The translations under genes were made by a program, and so were the position numbers. A model generated the notes under the pieces. That model made no database searches, had not been told where the DNA came from, and saw only the letters and a program-made list of their open reading frames with translations. This document shows, piece by piece, positions 1 to 5,918 of a DNA stretch of 5,918 nucleotides (the stretch's first letter is position 1; each line of letters begins with the position of its first letter). The stretch comes from an uncultured Clostridia bacterium (lineage in GTDB: Bacteria > Bacillota_A > Clostridia > TANB77 > CAG-508), in the NCBI GenBank assembly GCA_947628335.1, contig CANQZT010000099.1, forward strand, positions 1 through 5,918. The letters are read 5' to 3'.

Positions 1-6
1 TTGTCA

Positions 7-35
7 TTGCAAAAGAGGTAAAAAGTGTGTATAAT
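7..35 (+). promoter_or_regulatory. SigA-type promoter of the ABC-F/tex operon
   Basis: A -35-like TTGCAA at 7-12 (4 of 6 consensus bases) is followed by a 17-base spacer and a perfect -10 TATAAT at 30-35. Transcription would start near position 42, giving a leader of about 25 bases. This fits a constitutive housekeeping promoter. Because the window begins only 6 bases upstream, further upstream promoters or read-through from an earlier gene cannot be excluded. Confidence 0.7.
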
Positions 36-53
36 AAATAAAGACTAAAACAA

Positions 54-60
54 GAGGAGG
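54..60 (+). promoter_or_regulatory. Ribosome binding site of the ABC-F gene
   Basis: GAGGAGG is close to a perfect Shine-Dalgarno match and ends 6 bases before the ATG at 67. It fixes that ATG as the start and predicts strong translation initiation. Confidence 0.85.
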
Positions 61-66
61 AAAAAA

Positions 67-1650
67 ATGTTAGTAGCAAATGGGGTGACAGTACAATTTG
101 GAAAAAGAATATTATTTGAAGATGTAAATATTCGTTTTGGAAAAGGAAATTGTTATGGAATAATAGGAGCCAATGGTGCAGGAAAATCTACCTTTTTAAA
201 AGTTCTATCAGGAGAAATAGAACCATCAAAAGGAGAAGTTACAATTGAAAAAGGAGAAAGATTGTCTATATTAAAGCAAGATCACTTTGCATTTGAAGAA
301 GAAAAAGTAATAGATACAGTAATAATGGGAAATGCAGAGTTATATAAAATAATAAAAGAAAAAGATGAAATCTATTCTAAACCCGATTTTAGTGAAGAAG
401 ATGGAATGAAAGCTGCAAAATTAGAAGAAAGATTTGCAGAACTTGATGGATGGAATGCAGAATCAGATGCCAGTGTATTATTAAATGATTTAGGAATTGA
501 TAATGAAAAGCAAGAAAAATATATGAAAGACTTAGAAGCAAGAGAAAAAGTAAAAGTTTTACTTGCACAAGCCCTATTCGGAAATCCAGATGTACTTTTG
601 CTTGATGAACCAACAAACGACTTAGATTTAAAAAGTATAGAATGGTTACAAGAATTTTTAATAAACTTTGAAAATACAGTAATAGTAGTATCACATGATA
701 GATATTTTTTAAACAAAGTATGTACACATACAGCAGATGTAGATTTCGGAAAAATAACAGTATATCCAGGAAATTATGATTTTTGGTACGAATCTAGTCA
801 ATTAGCTTTAAAACAAGCAAAAGAATCAAATAAAAAGAAAGAAGAAAAAATAAAAGAGTTACAAGAATTTATAGCTAGATTTAGTGCAAATGCATCAAAA
901 TCAAAACAAGCGACCTCAAGAAAAAAATCATTAGAAAAAATAGAATTAGAAGAAATAAAACCATCAAACAGAAAATATCCTTATGTGGACTTTAAAGCAG
1001 ATAGGGAACCTGGAAAGGAAATATTGCAAGTAAAAAATATATCAAAAACAATAGATGGAGAAAAAATCTTAGACAATATAACATTCACAGTAAAACAAGG
1101 GGATAAAATTGCATTTTTAGCAGATAATGAAAATGCAAAAACTATATTATTTCAAATTATATCTGGAGAGATGAAACAAGATGAAGGCGAAATTATATGG
1201 GGAACTACAATAACAAATAGCTATTTTCCAAAAGATAACAATTACTTATTTACACAAGATTTAACACTTGTGGATTGGTTAAGACAATACTCAAAAGATC
1301 CAGATGAAACATTTGTAAGAGGATTTCTAGGTAGAATGCTATTTTCAGGAGAAGAAGCTCTAAAGAAAATAAATGTATTATCAGGAGGAGAAAAAGTAAG
1401 ATGTGTATTGTCAAAAATGATGCTGTCAGGAGCAAATTTCTTAATATTTGATGAACCAACAAATCATTTAGATATGGAAAGTATTACATCAGTAAATGAA
1501 GGAATGAAAAATTTTAAAGGAAATATATTATTTACATCCCACGATCATCAACTAACACAAACAGTTGCAAATCGCATAATAGATATAAAACAAGATGGAA
1601 AAATAATAGACAGAGAAGTTACATATAACGAATACTTAGGAGTTGAATAA
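67..1650 (+). CDS. ykpA: ABC-F family ATPase, YkpA/YbiT type
   Basis: A soluble 527-residue protein with two ATP-binding cassettes and no membrane segments, as in ABC-F proteins, which bind the ribosome near the E site and affect translation rather than transport. Cassette 1 has Walker A GANGAGKST (34-42), Walker B ending DEP (180-182) and H-loop SHD (209-211). An acidic/basic insertion at about 84-138 matches the ABC-F arm. A Lys/Glu-rich helical linker (about 245-300) corresponds to the P-site-interacting linker. Cassette 2 has signature LSGGE (438-442), Walker B DEP (462-464) and H-loop SHD (491-493). Two motifs are degenerate: signature 1 reads LEARE (156-160), and Walker A 2 lacks both glycines (A352, A357) while keeping K358. 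E. coli YbiT also has an atypical first signature (from memory), and the phrases LLAQALFGNPD and FDEPTNHLDMESI support that clade. Length is close to the roughly 530-540 residues usual for it. The exact physiological role is not established by sequence, and there is no sign that it is an antibiotic-resistance ABC-F. Confidence 0.93.
   Translation: MLVANGVTVQFGKRILFEDVNIRFGKGNCYGIIGANGAGKSTFLKVLSGEIEPSKGEVTIEKGERLSILKQDHFAFEEEKVIDTVIMGNAELYKIIKEKDEIYSKPDFSEEDGMKAAKLEERFAELDGWNAESDASVLLNDLGIDNEKQEKYMKDLEAREKVKVLLAQALFGNPDVLLLDEPTNDLDLKSIEWLQEFLINFENTVIVVSHDRYFLNKVCTHTADVDFGKITVYPGNYDFWYESSQLALKQAKESNKKKEEKIKELQEFIARFSANASKSKQATSRKKSLEKIELEEIKPSNRKYPYVDFKADREPGKEILQVKNISKTIDGEKILDNITFTVKQGDKIAFLADNENAKTILFQIISGEMKQDEGEIIWGTTITNSYFPKDNNYLFTQDLTLVDWLRQYSKDPDETFVRGFLGRMLFSGEEALKKINVLSGGEKVRCVLSKMMLSGANFLIFDEPTNHLDMESITSVNEGMKNFKGNILFTSHDHQLTQTVANRIIDIKQDGKIIDREVTYNEYLGVE
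1638..1642 (+). promoter_or_regulatory. Ribosome binding site of tex, inside the ABC-F gene
   Basis: AGGAG lies within the last codons of the ABC-F gene, 11 bases before the tex ATG at 1654. The spacing is slightly long, so initiation on tex is probably helped by ribosomes terminating at the upstream TAA (1648-1650). Confidence 0.65.
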
Positions 1651-1653
1651 AAA

Positions 1654-3807
1654 ATGGATAAAATTATACAAACGATAGCAGATGAATTAAATGTAAAATA
1701 TACGCAAGTAGAAAATACCGTTAAATTAATTGATGACGGAAACACCATTCCATTTATTGCACGTTATAGGAAAGAAGTGACAGGTGGGCTTTCTGACGAG
1801 ACACTAAGAGAATTAGGCGAAAGGCTTACTTATTTAAGAAATTTAGAACAAAGAAAAGAAGAAGTAAAAAAATCTATTGAATCACAAGGAAAACTAACTG
1901 ATGAACTAGTAAAAGACATTGAAAATGCTATTACACTTGCGGAAGTAGAAGATATATATCGTCCATATAAGCAAAAGAAAAGAACGCGTGCAACTATTGC
2001 AAAAGAAAAAGGTTTAGAGCCTCTTGCACAAATAATATATGAACAAAAAGAAACGAGAAATATAAATGAGATTGCAAAAGAATATATAAATAAAGAAAAA
2101 GGAATAGAAAATGTAGAAGAGGCAATAAATGGAGCATTAGATATAATTGCAGAAAATATATCAGATGATGCAAATTATAGAAAACAAATAAAAAGAATAT
2201 ATTATAAAGAAGCAACAATTACAACAAAGGCAATTAAACCAGATGAAAAATCAAATTATGAAATGTATTATGAATTTAGTGAAAATATAAATAGACTTCC
2301 AAGCCATAGGATACTTGCAATAAATAGAGGAGAAAAAGAGGAATTTTTAAAAGTAAAAATAGAAAAGCCAGAAGATAAAATTATATATTTATTACAAAAA
2401 AGAATTATTAAAGCAAATACGCAGTATAAAACATATTTAGAAACAACGATAGAAGATTCGTGGAAAAGATTAATTGAACCATCAATAGATAGGGAAATTC
2501 GTTCAGATTTAACAGAAAAAGCAGAAGAACAAGCAATAAAAGTATTTGGAAAAAATGCAAAACAACTATTACTAGGAGCTCCGATAAAAGGCTTAACAGT
2601 TATAGGATTTGATCCAGCATATAGAACGGGGTGTAAAATTGCAGTAATAGATGAAACTGGAAAAGTATTAGATACAACGACGATATATCCAACAGAGCCA
2701 CAAAATGATGTAGAAGGAGCTAAGAAAACATTATTACAACTTATAAAAAAACATAATGTAAATATGATAGCAATTGGAAATGGAACAGCATCAAGGGAAT
2801 CAGAAATGTTTGTAGCAGACTTAATAAAAGAAGCTCCACATACAGTAAATTATGCAATTGTATCAGAAGCAGGAGCAAGTGTATATTCAGCATCAAAACT
2901 TGCAACAGAAGAATATCCAGATATTAATGTATCATTAAGAGGAGCAATATCAATTGCAAGAAGATTACAAGATCCACTTGCAGAACTTGTAAAAATAGAT
3001 CCGAAAGCAATAGGAGTAGGTCAATATCAGCATGATGTTAATCAAAAAAGGTTAGAAGAAAGCTTAACAGGAGTTGTAGAAGATGCAGTAAATAAAGTAG
3101 GGGTAGATGTAAATACAGCAACTCCATCATTATTATCATATGTTGCAGGACTAAATAAAACCATAAGTAAAAATATAGTAAAATATAGAGATGAAAATGG
3201 AAAACTAACATCAAGAAAACAACTTTTAAAAGTACCGAAGCTTGGCAAAGTAGCATATGAGCAATGTGCAGGATTTATAAGAATATATGATGGAGAAAAT
3301 CCATTAGAAATAACAGGAGTTCATCCAGAAAGCTATGAAAAAACAGAAGCCTTATTAAAAATGTTAAACTATACAGTGCTTGACATAAATAACAAAGAAA
3401 AACTAAGTGAAATAAAAACAGAATTATCAAAAATTAATATTAAAGAACTAGCAAAGCAATTAGATATAGGAGAAATGACATTACAAGATATTGTAAGTGA
3501 ATTAACAAAACCAGGAAGAGATCCAAGAGAAGATATGCCAAAGCCGATATTAAGAAGTGATGTATTAAAAATAGAGGATTTAAGAGAAGGAATGGTACTA
3601 TCTGGAACTGTGCGCAATGTAATTGATTTTGGTGCTTTTGTAGATATAGGAGTAAAACATGACGGGCTTGTGCATATATCAGAATTAAGTGATAGTTTTA
3701 TAAAAAATCCATCTGATGTAGTATCAGTAGGAGATATAGTAAAAGTAAAAATAATTGACATAGATTTAGAAAGGCAAAAAGTAAAACTAAGCATGAAAGG
3801 AATATAA
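1654..3807 (+). CDS. tex: Tex, S1-domain RNA-binding transcription/translation accessory factor
   Basis: A full-length Tex protein of 717 residues. The helical N-terminal region carries the family hallmark IPFIARYRKEVTGGLSDE (32-49), followed by EVEDIYRPYKQKKRTRA (97-113). The YqgF/RNase H-like domain covers about 314-440, with GFDPAYRTGCK (318-328), IGNGTASRE (374-382) and VSEAGASVYSAS (403-414). The conserved stretch around 437-461 follows, ending VGQYQHDV. Helix-hairpin-helix repeats span about 484-560. A C-terminal S1 domain occupies about 645-715, with VIDFGAFVDIG (656-666) and GLVHISEL (671-678). Tex is a cytoplasmic nucleic-acid-binding protein associated with RNA polymerase function and, in pathogens, toxin expression. 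In characterised Tex proteins the YqgF fold is not a demonstrated nuclease. The gene starts 3 bases after the ABC-F stop and must share its transcript. No internal promoter was recognised. No frameshift or truncation is seen. Confidence 0.97.
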   Translation: MDKIIQTIADELNVKYTQVENTVKLIDDGNTIPFIARYRKEVTGGLSDETLRELGERLTYLRNLEQRKEEVKKSIESQGKLTDELVKDIENAITLAEVEDIYRPYKQKKRTRATIAKEKGLEPLAQIIYEQKETRNINEIAKEYINKEKGIENVEEAINGALDIIAENISDDANYRKQIKRIYYKEATITTKAIKPDEKSNYEMYYEFSENINRLPSHRILAINRGEKEEFLKVKIEKPEDKIIYLLQKRIIKANTQYKTYLETTIEDSWKRLIEPSIDREIRSDLTEKAEEQAIKVFGKNAKQLLLGAPIKGLTVIGFDPAYRTGCKIAVIDETGKVLDTTTIYPTEPQNDVEGAKKTLLQLIKKHNVNMIAIGNGTASRESEMFVADLIKEAPHTVNYAIVSEAGASVYSASKLATEEYPDINVSLRGAISIARRLQDPLAELVKIDPKAIGVGQYQHDVNQKRLEESLTGVVEDAVNKVGVDVNTATPSLLSYVAGLNKTISKNIVKYRDENGKLTSRKQLLKVPKLGKVAYEQCAGFIRIYDGENPLEITGVHPESYEKTEALLKMLNYTVLDINNKEKLSEIKTELSKINIKELAKQLDIGEMTLQDIVSELTKPGRDPREDMPKPILRSDVLKIEDLREGMVLSGTVRNVIDFGAFVDIGVKHDGLVHISELSDSFIKNPSDVVSVGDIVKVKIIDIDLERQKVKLSMKGI

Positions 3808-3814
3808 GTATAAA

Positions 3815-3851
3815 AAAATTAACATTTTCATTTTCTGAAAATGTTAATTTT
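3815..3851. terminator. Bidirectional intrinsic terminator between convergent genes
   Basis: A perfect 16-bp inverted repeat, left arm 3815-3830 and right arm 3836-3851, encloses a 5-base loop (TTTTC). On the plus strand the stem ends in TTTT followed by CTTATATAT. On the minus strand the left arm and adjacent A-run read as seven consecutive Ts. It sits in the 52-base gap between the tex stop (3805-3807) and the DUF975 stop (3860-3862), so it can end both transcripts. The stem is A/T-rich with only 2 G/C pairs, but its length and perfect pairing compensate. Confidence 0.85.
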
Positions 3852-3859
3852 CTTATATA

Positions 3860-4627
3860 TTAATTAAGTTTTGCTTCTTCATTATTAGTAATAGGCTCGT
3901 TAGTATTATTAGAAACATTACCTTTAAGACTTTCATAGAAACATACCATAGCAACATTCATATATGGTATTAACCATAATAAACCAATTCCAAAAGTAAA
4001 TGCAGTTAAAATTGACCAACCAATGAAAGAAAGTTGTAACCAAACCATTCTACAACGACTACCTTTCATTAATCTTTCACTTTCTTCAACAATTTCTTTA
4101 CCTGTCATATTAGGATTATCATAAAGTATAAAATTAACTAAAGAATATAAAAGTCCTTTACATGAAGCATAAATTAAAGAAGCAATATATCCAATAATAG
4201 CAATAAATCCAATAAAGCCAAATCCTGCACTAGAAGAACTTCCATTCATAAGTGCAATTCCACTACCTCCTATTGAAAAAGCTAAAATAATAACGAAAAC
4301 TATTATCAAGCAAACAGGAAGAATCATTTTTAGAATAGTATTTCCAACAACTCCCCATGCTTTACCAAATGAAGCAAAACCTGTACTTAAAAAGTCTGTG
4401 TAGCCTACTTCTTCTCCTCTTTTTAATTTTATAAATGTTGCAGTAAAACCAAATGCTATAGGAACACTAATAATCATATTAGCTATACCACCCAATAAAG
4501 GAATAAAATTAAGTACCATATTTATAACTAGAGTAATAATAGCATAAACTAGCATAATTAAGGCAGCTTTTCCCCATTTTCCCATAAGGCTTTTACGAGC
4601 TTGTGTTTTAATTTCTGACGCTGTCAT
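3860..4627 (-). CDS. DUF975 family integral membrane protein
   Basis: A 255-residue membrane protein beginning MTASEIKTQARKSL, the typical amphipathic N-terminus of DUF975 proteins. Hydrophobic segments lie at about 20-42, 47-66, 100-120, 137-165 and 197-225. A polar loop after the second carries IKLKRGEEVGYTDFL (66-80). The family-type C-terminal half has FILYDNPNMTGKEIVEES (166-183), LMKGS (186-190), LSFIGWSIL (199-207) and TFGIGLLWLIPYMNVAMVCFY (211-231, quoted in part by its key residues G213, G215, W218, P221 and Y222). A short Asn/Glu-rich tail (about 238-255) follows. The biochemical function of DUF975 is unknown, and no catalytic motif is visible. The start at 4627 is chosen because a strong SD precedes it at the right distance. 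A longer frame exists from a TTG at 4657, but that has no SD and would place the real SD inside the gene. It is convergent with tex and expressed from its own promoter. Confidence 0.88.
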   Translation of the reverse strand: MTASEIKTQARKSLMGKWGKAALIMLVYAIITLVINMVLNFIPLLGGIANMIISVPIAFGFTATFIKLKRGEEVGYTDFLSTGFASFGKAWGVVGNTILKMILPVCLIIVFVIILAFSIGGSGIALMNGSSSSAGFGFIGFIAIIGYIASLIYASCKGLLYSLVNFILYDNPNMTGKEIVEESERLMKGSRCRMVWLQLSFIGWSILTAFTFGIGLLWLIPYMNVAMVCFYESLKGNVSNNTNEPITNNEEAKLN

Positions 4628-4637
4628 TAAAATACAT

Positions 4638-4644
4638 CTCCTTT
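4638..4644 (-). promoter_or_regulatory. Ribosome binding site deciding the DUF975 start
   Basis: AAAGGAG on the minus strand ends 10 bases before the ATG at 4627-4625. It supports that ATG rather than the TTG at 4657. A second ATG immediately after the SD (4637-4635) is out of frame and too close to be used. Confidence 0.8.
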
Positions 4645-4661
4645 CAATTAAATTCAACTTA

Positions 4662-4690
4662 ATATTACATTATTTTACGTAAGATGTCAA
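4662..4690 (-). promoter_or_regulatory. SigA-type promoter of the DUF975 gene
   Basis: On the minus strand a perfect -35 TTGACA (4690-4685) is followed by a 17-base spacer and a -10-like TAATAT (4667-4662, 4 of 6 consensus). The start of transcription would be near 4655, giving a leader of about 28 bases that contains the SD. The spacer contains the palindrome TTACGTAA (4675-4682), a possible operator. Confidence 0.72.
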
Positions 4691-4712
4691 TATAAGTCGA
4701 AATAAAAATAAA

Positions 4713-4751
4713 AAAGAAAAATTTTCATTATTACAATAAAAATTTTTCTTT
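4713..4751 (-). terminator. Intrinsic terminator of the REC-HD-GYP gene
   Basis: A perfect 13-bp inverted repeat (arms 4713-4725 and 4739-4751) encloses a 13-base loop that can pair 3 more bases after one mismatch. Read on the minus strand, it follows the HD-GYP stop codon by about 28 bases and leads into a T-rich tract (4715 down to about 4702). The stem has only one G/C pair, so termination may be incomplete. It lies just upstream of the DUF975 promoter. Confidence 0.68.
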
Positions 4752-4779
4752 ATAATTATATATAAATTTGAAACAAATA

Positions 4780-5832
4780 TTACCTGTATCTATTTTGAAT
4801 TTCTTCAATTTCATCATAATGATTATTTAAAATATCTAAAAATAAATCAGCAATTTTTGGGTCAAATTGTGTACCCTTACAACGTTCAATTTCAGATTTT
4901 ACAACATCAAGAGGTAAAGCATCACGATAAGTCCTTTTTGATGTCATTGCATCAAATGTGTCTGCAACAGCAGCAATTCGAGCAAGTAAAGGTATATCCT
5001 CACCTTTTAATCTAGATGGATAACCAGTACCATCATATTTTTCGTGGTGATGTTTTACAATAGGTATTAAATCTTGAAAGATTGTAGCAGTAGATAAAAT
5101 ATGAGCACCAATTGTAGGATGATTTTTTATTTCAGAATATTCATCATCAGTTAGCTTTTCAGTTTTTAGCAAAATTCTATCAGGTACACCAATTTTACCA
5201 ACATCATGGAATAATCCTCCAATTCGTAAAGTATGTAAATCAGCATCGTTTAATCCCATATGTTTTCCAATTAAAACACTATATTCAGAAACACGATCAG
5301 AATGACCTCTAGTATAAGCATCTCTTGCCTCAACAGTATATCGAATAGTTTGAATGCTTTCCATATAAGAACGTTCTAGTTTTTCATATGTTTCATGTAA
5401 TTCATTATTAATTTCCTTAATTAAATTCATCTGAGATATTGCTTTAATTCCAGATTCAATAAGTAATAACAATTGATCAAATTTATCACTTTTTTCACAA
5501 TATCCTTGAATGTCGAGTCTACGAATGGTTTCAAGTGGAGGAGCTAAATCCTTATGACCAGTTAGTAATAATATATATAACTCTTTATTAAACTTTCTAA
5601 TTTCTTCAACAACTTGATCTCCATGAATAGGAGTCATAATAAAATCTAAAAGCATTAGATCAAAATGTTCATTTTTTACACGTTCAATAGCTTCCATTGG
5701 GTCAGTAACGCCAGTAAATTCATATCCAGAACGTTTTAAAAATATTGATAAAGAATCAATAATACCAATTTCATCATCAACAACTATAATTTTATATCCA
5801 TTAGAAGACTGTGCAACATTTCCTTTTCTCAT
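4780..5832 (-). CDS. Response regulator with HD-GYP domain, predicted cyclic di-GMP phosphodiesterase
   Basis: A soluble 350-residue, two-domain RpfG-like protein. The N-terminal REC receiver (about 13-130) has the acidic pair D19-D20, phospho-acceptor D63 in LLDF, the switch threonine T91 in LLLTGH, and K114. A helical, probably coiled-coil connector (about 131-165) joins it to the HD-GYP domain (about 166-345). That domain keeps the expected metal and substrate residues: H177 in RGHSDR, the HD pair H209-D210 with K213, H238 in NHP, H262-H263, the GYP loop DGTGYP (267-272), and D291 in VADTFDAMTS (288-297). Such proteins hydrolyse cyclic di-GMP, and phosphorylation of the receiver normally modulates output. 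All key residues are present, so an active enzyme is expected. No histidine kinase or diguanylate cyclase is next to it here, so its input is unknown. The ATG at 5832 is supported by a well-placed SD. Activity on other cyclic dinucleotides cannot be excluded. Confidence 0.95.
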   Translation of the reverse strand: MRKGNVAQSSNGYKIIVVDDEIGIIDSLSIFLKRSGYEFTGVTDPMEAIERVKNEHFDLMLLDFIMTPIHGDQVVEEIRKFNKELYILLLTGHKDLAPPLETIRRLDIQGYCEKSDKFDQLLLLIESGIKAISQMNLIKEINNELHETYEKLERSYMESIQTIRYTVEARDAYTRGHSDRVSEYSVLIGKHMGLNDADLHTLRIGGLFHDVGKIGVPDRILLKTEKLTDDEYSEIKNHPTIGAHILSTATIFQDLIPIVKHHHEKYDGTGYPSRLKGEDIPLLARIAAVADTFDAMTSKRTYRDALPLDVVKSEIERCKGTQFDPKIADLFLDILNNHYDEIEEIQNRYR

Positions 5833-5836
5833 AAAA

Positions 5837-5843
5837 TCACCTC
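5837..5843 (-). promoter_or_regulatory. Ribosome binding site of the REC-HD-GYP gene
   Basis: GAGGTGA on the minus strand, with the GAGG core 7 bases before the ATG at 5832-5830. It confirms this start, which places about 12 residues ahead of the first receiver strand (KIIVVDD). Confidence 0.82.
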
Positions 5844-5851
5844 ATTGAATT

Positions 5852-5860
5852 ATTATAGCA
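5852..5860 (-). promoter_or_regulatory. Extended -10 promoter of the REC-HD-GYP gene
   Basis: The minus strand reads TGCTATAAT, a perfect -10 hexamer with the TGn extension. At the optimal distance upstream there is only CTGTTT (5880-5875), a poor -35, so the extension probably compensates. Transcription would start near 5845, giving a very short leader of about 13 bases that still includes the SD core. The remaining sequence to 5918 is A/T-rich with no gene seen. Confidence 0.62.
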
Positions 5861-5918
5861 TTATTATATTAATAAAACAGAATAAAATCAATATAAAATG
5901 CTAAAAATGACATAAAAT

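Noticed and set aside
372..727. Two overlapping minus-strand open frames within the ABC-F gene
   Set aside because: They are low-complexity Leu/Phe/Ser shadows of the ABC-F coding sequence, with no family resemblance and no initiation signals.
67..1650. The ABC-F protein as an antibiotic-resistance factor (Msr/Vga/Lsa type)
   Set aside because: Motifs and length match the housekeeping YkpA/YbiT clade, and the linker is short. Co-transcription with tex also suggests a core role.
1654..2040. The first ~390 bases of tex seem richer in G/C-ending codons than the middle of the gene
   Set aside because: The reading frame and family motifs run continuously through the change. Strong conservation of the Tex N-terminus explains it more simply than a mosaic or transfer event, and no composition was computed.
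1250..3256. Several short minus-strand frames (66-74 codons) inside the ABC-F and tex genes
   Set aside because: All are Leu/Phe- or Ser/Thr-rich antisense shadows of real genes, without ribosome binding sites.
3369..3794. A 141-codon open frame on the minus strand opposite the end of tex
   Set aside because: It lies wholly inside tex, has no SD, and its Ser/Phe/Ile-rich composition is what the reverse complement of A-rich coding DNA produces. Tex in this region is unmistakable.
4628..4779. Possible riboswitch or small RNA in the longest intergenic gap
   Set aside because: The 152 bases are accounted for by the DUF975 leader, its promoter and the HD-GYP terminator. No conserved aptamer-like G/C-rich structure is present.
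5882..5918. Three copies of ATAAAAT near the window end
   Set aside because: The spacing is irregular and the surrounding DNA is almost pure A/T, so short repeats are expected by chance.

Overview
The window looks like an ordinary chromosomal segment from a low-G+C Firmicute, most likely a clostridial-type bacterium. It is strongly A/T-rich (about 30% G+C by eye, not computed). Lys and Arg codons are mostly AAA and AGA, Shine-Dalgarno sites are strong and purine-rich (AGGAGG, AAAGGAG, GAGGTGA), and promoters are of the SigA type. The protein families also fit: a YkpA/YbiT-type ABC-F ATPase, Tex, a DUF975 membrane protein, and a REC-HD-GYP response regulator. The lineage call is inference from these traits. 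No tRNA, rRNA, mobile element, CRISPR array or phage gene was seen.

Layout. (1) Positions 1-3807, plus strand: a promoter (TTGCAA-17-TATAAT) and a strong SD precede a two-gene operon. It encodes an ABC-F ATPase (67-1650) and, after only 3 bases, the RNA-binding transcription/translation factor Tex (1654-3807). The Tex SD lies inside the end of the ABC-F gene, so translational coupling is likely. (2) 3808-3859: a perfect 16-bp hairpin between two convergent genes, with T-tracts on both strands, apparently a shared bidirectional terminator. (3) 3860-4627, minus strand: a DUF975 integral membrane protein with its own promoter (TTGACA-17-TAATAT) and an 8-bp palindrome in the promoter spacer. (4) 4628-4779: the DUF975 leader and promoter, then an A/T-only terminator hairpin for the next gene. 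(5) 4780-5832, minus strand: a response regulator with a complete REC receiver and a complete HD-GYP domain, expected to hydrolyse cyclic di-GMP, expressed from an extended -10 promoter (5852-5860).

How the genes relate. The ABC-F protein (ribosome E-site ATPase family) and Tex (nucleic-acid-binding factor linked to the transcription machinery) plausibly form a housekeeping gene-expression unit. The two minus-strand genes each have their own promoter and look independent, unless transcription reads through the weak A/T hairpin. The REC-HD-GYP protein has no partner kinase in the window.

I found no convincing new system. The most interesting protein-level observation is that the degenerate motifs of the ABC-F protein all fall in one of its two composite ATP sites, leaving the other canonical.
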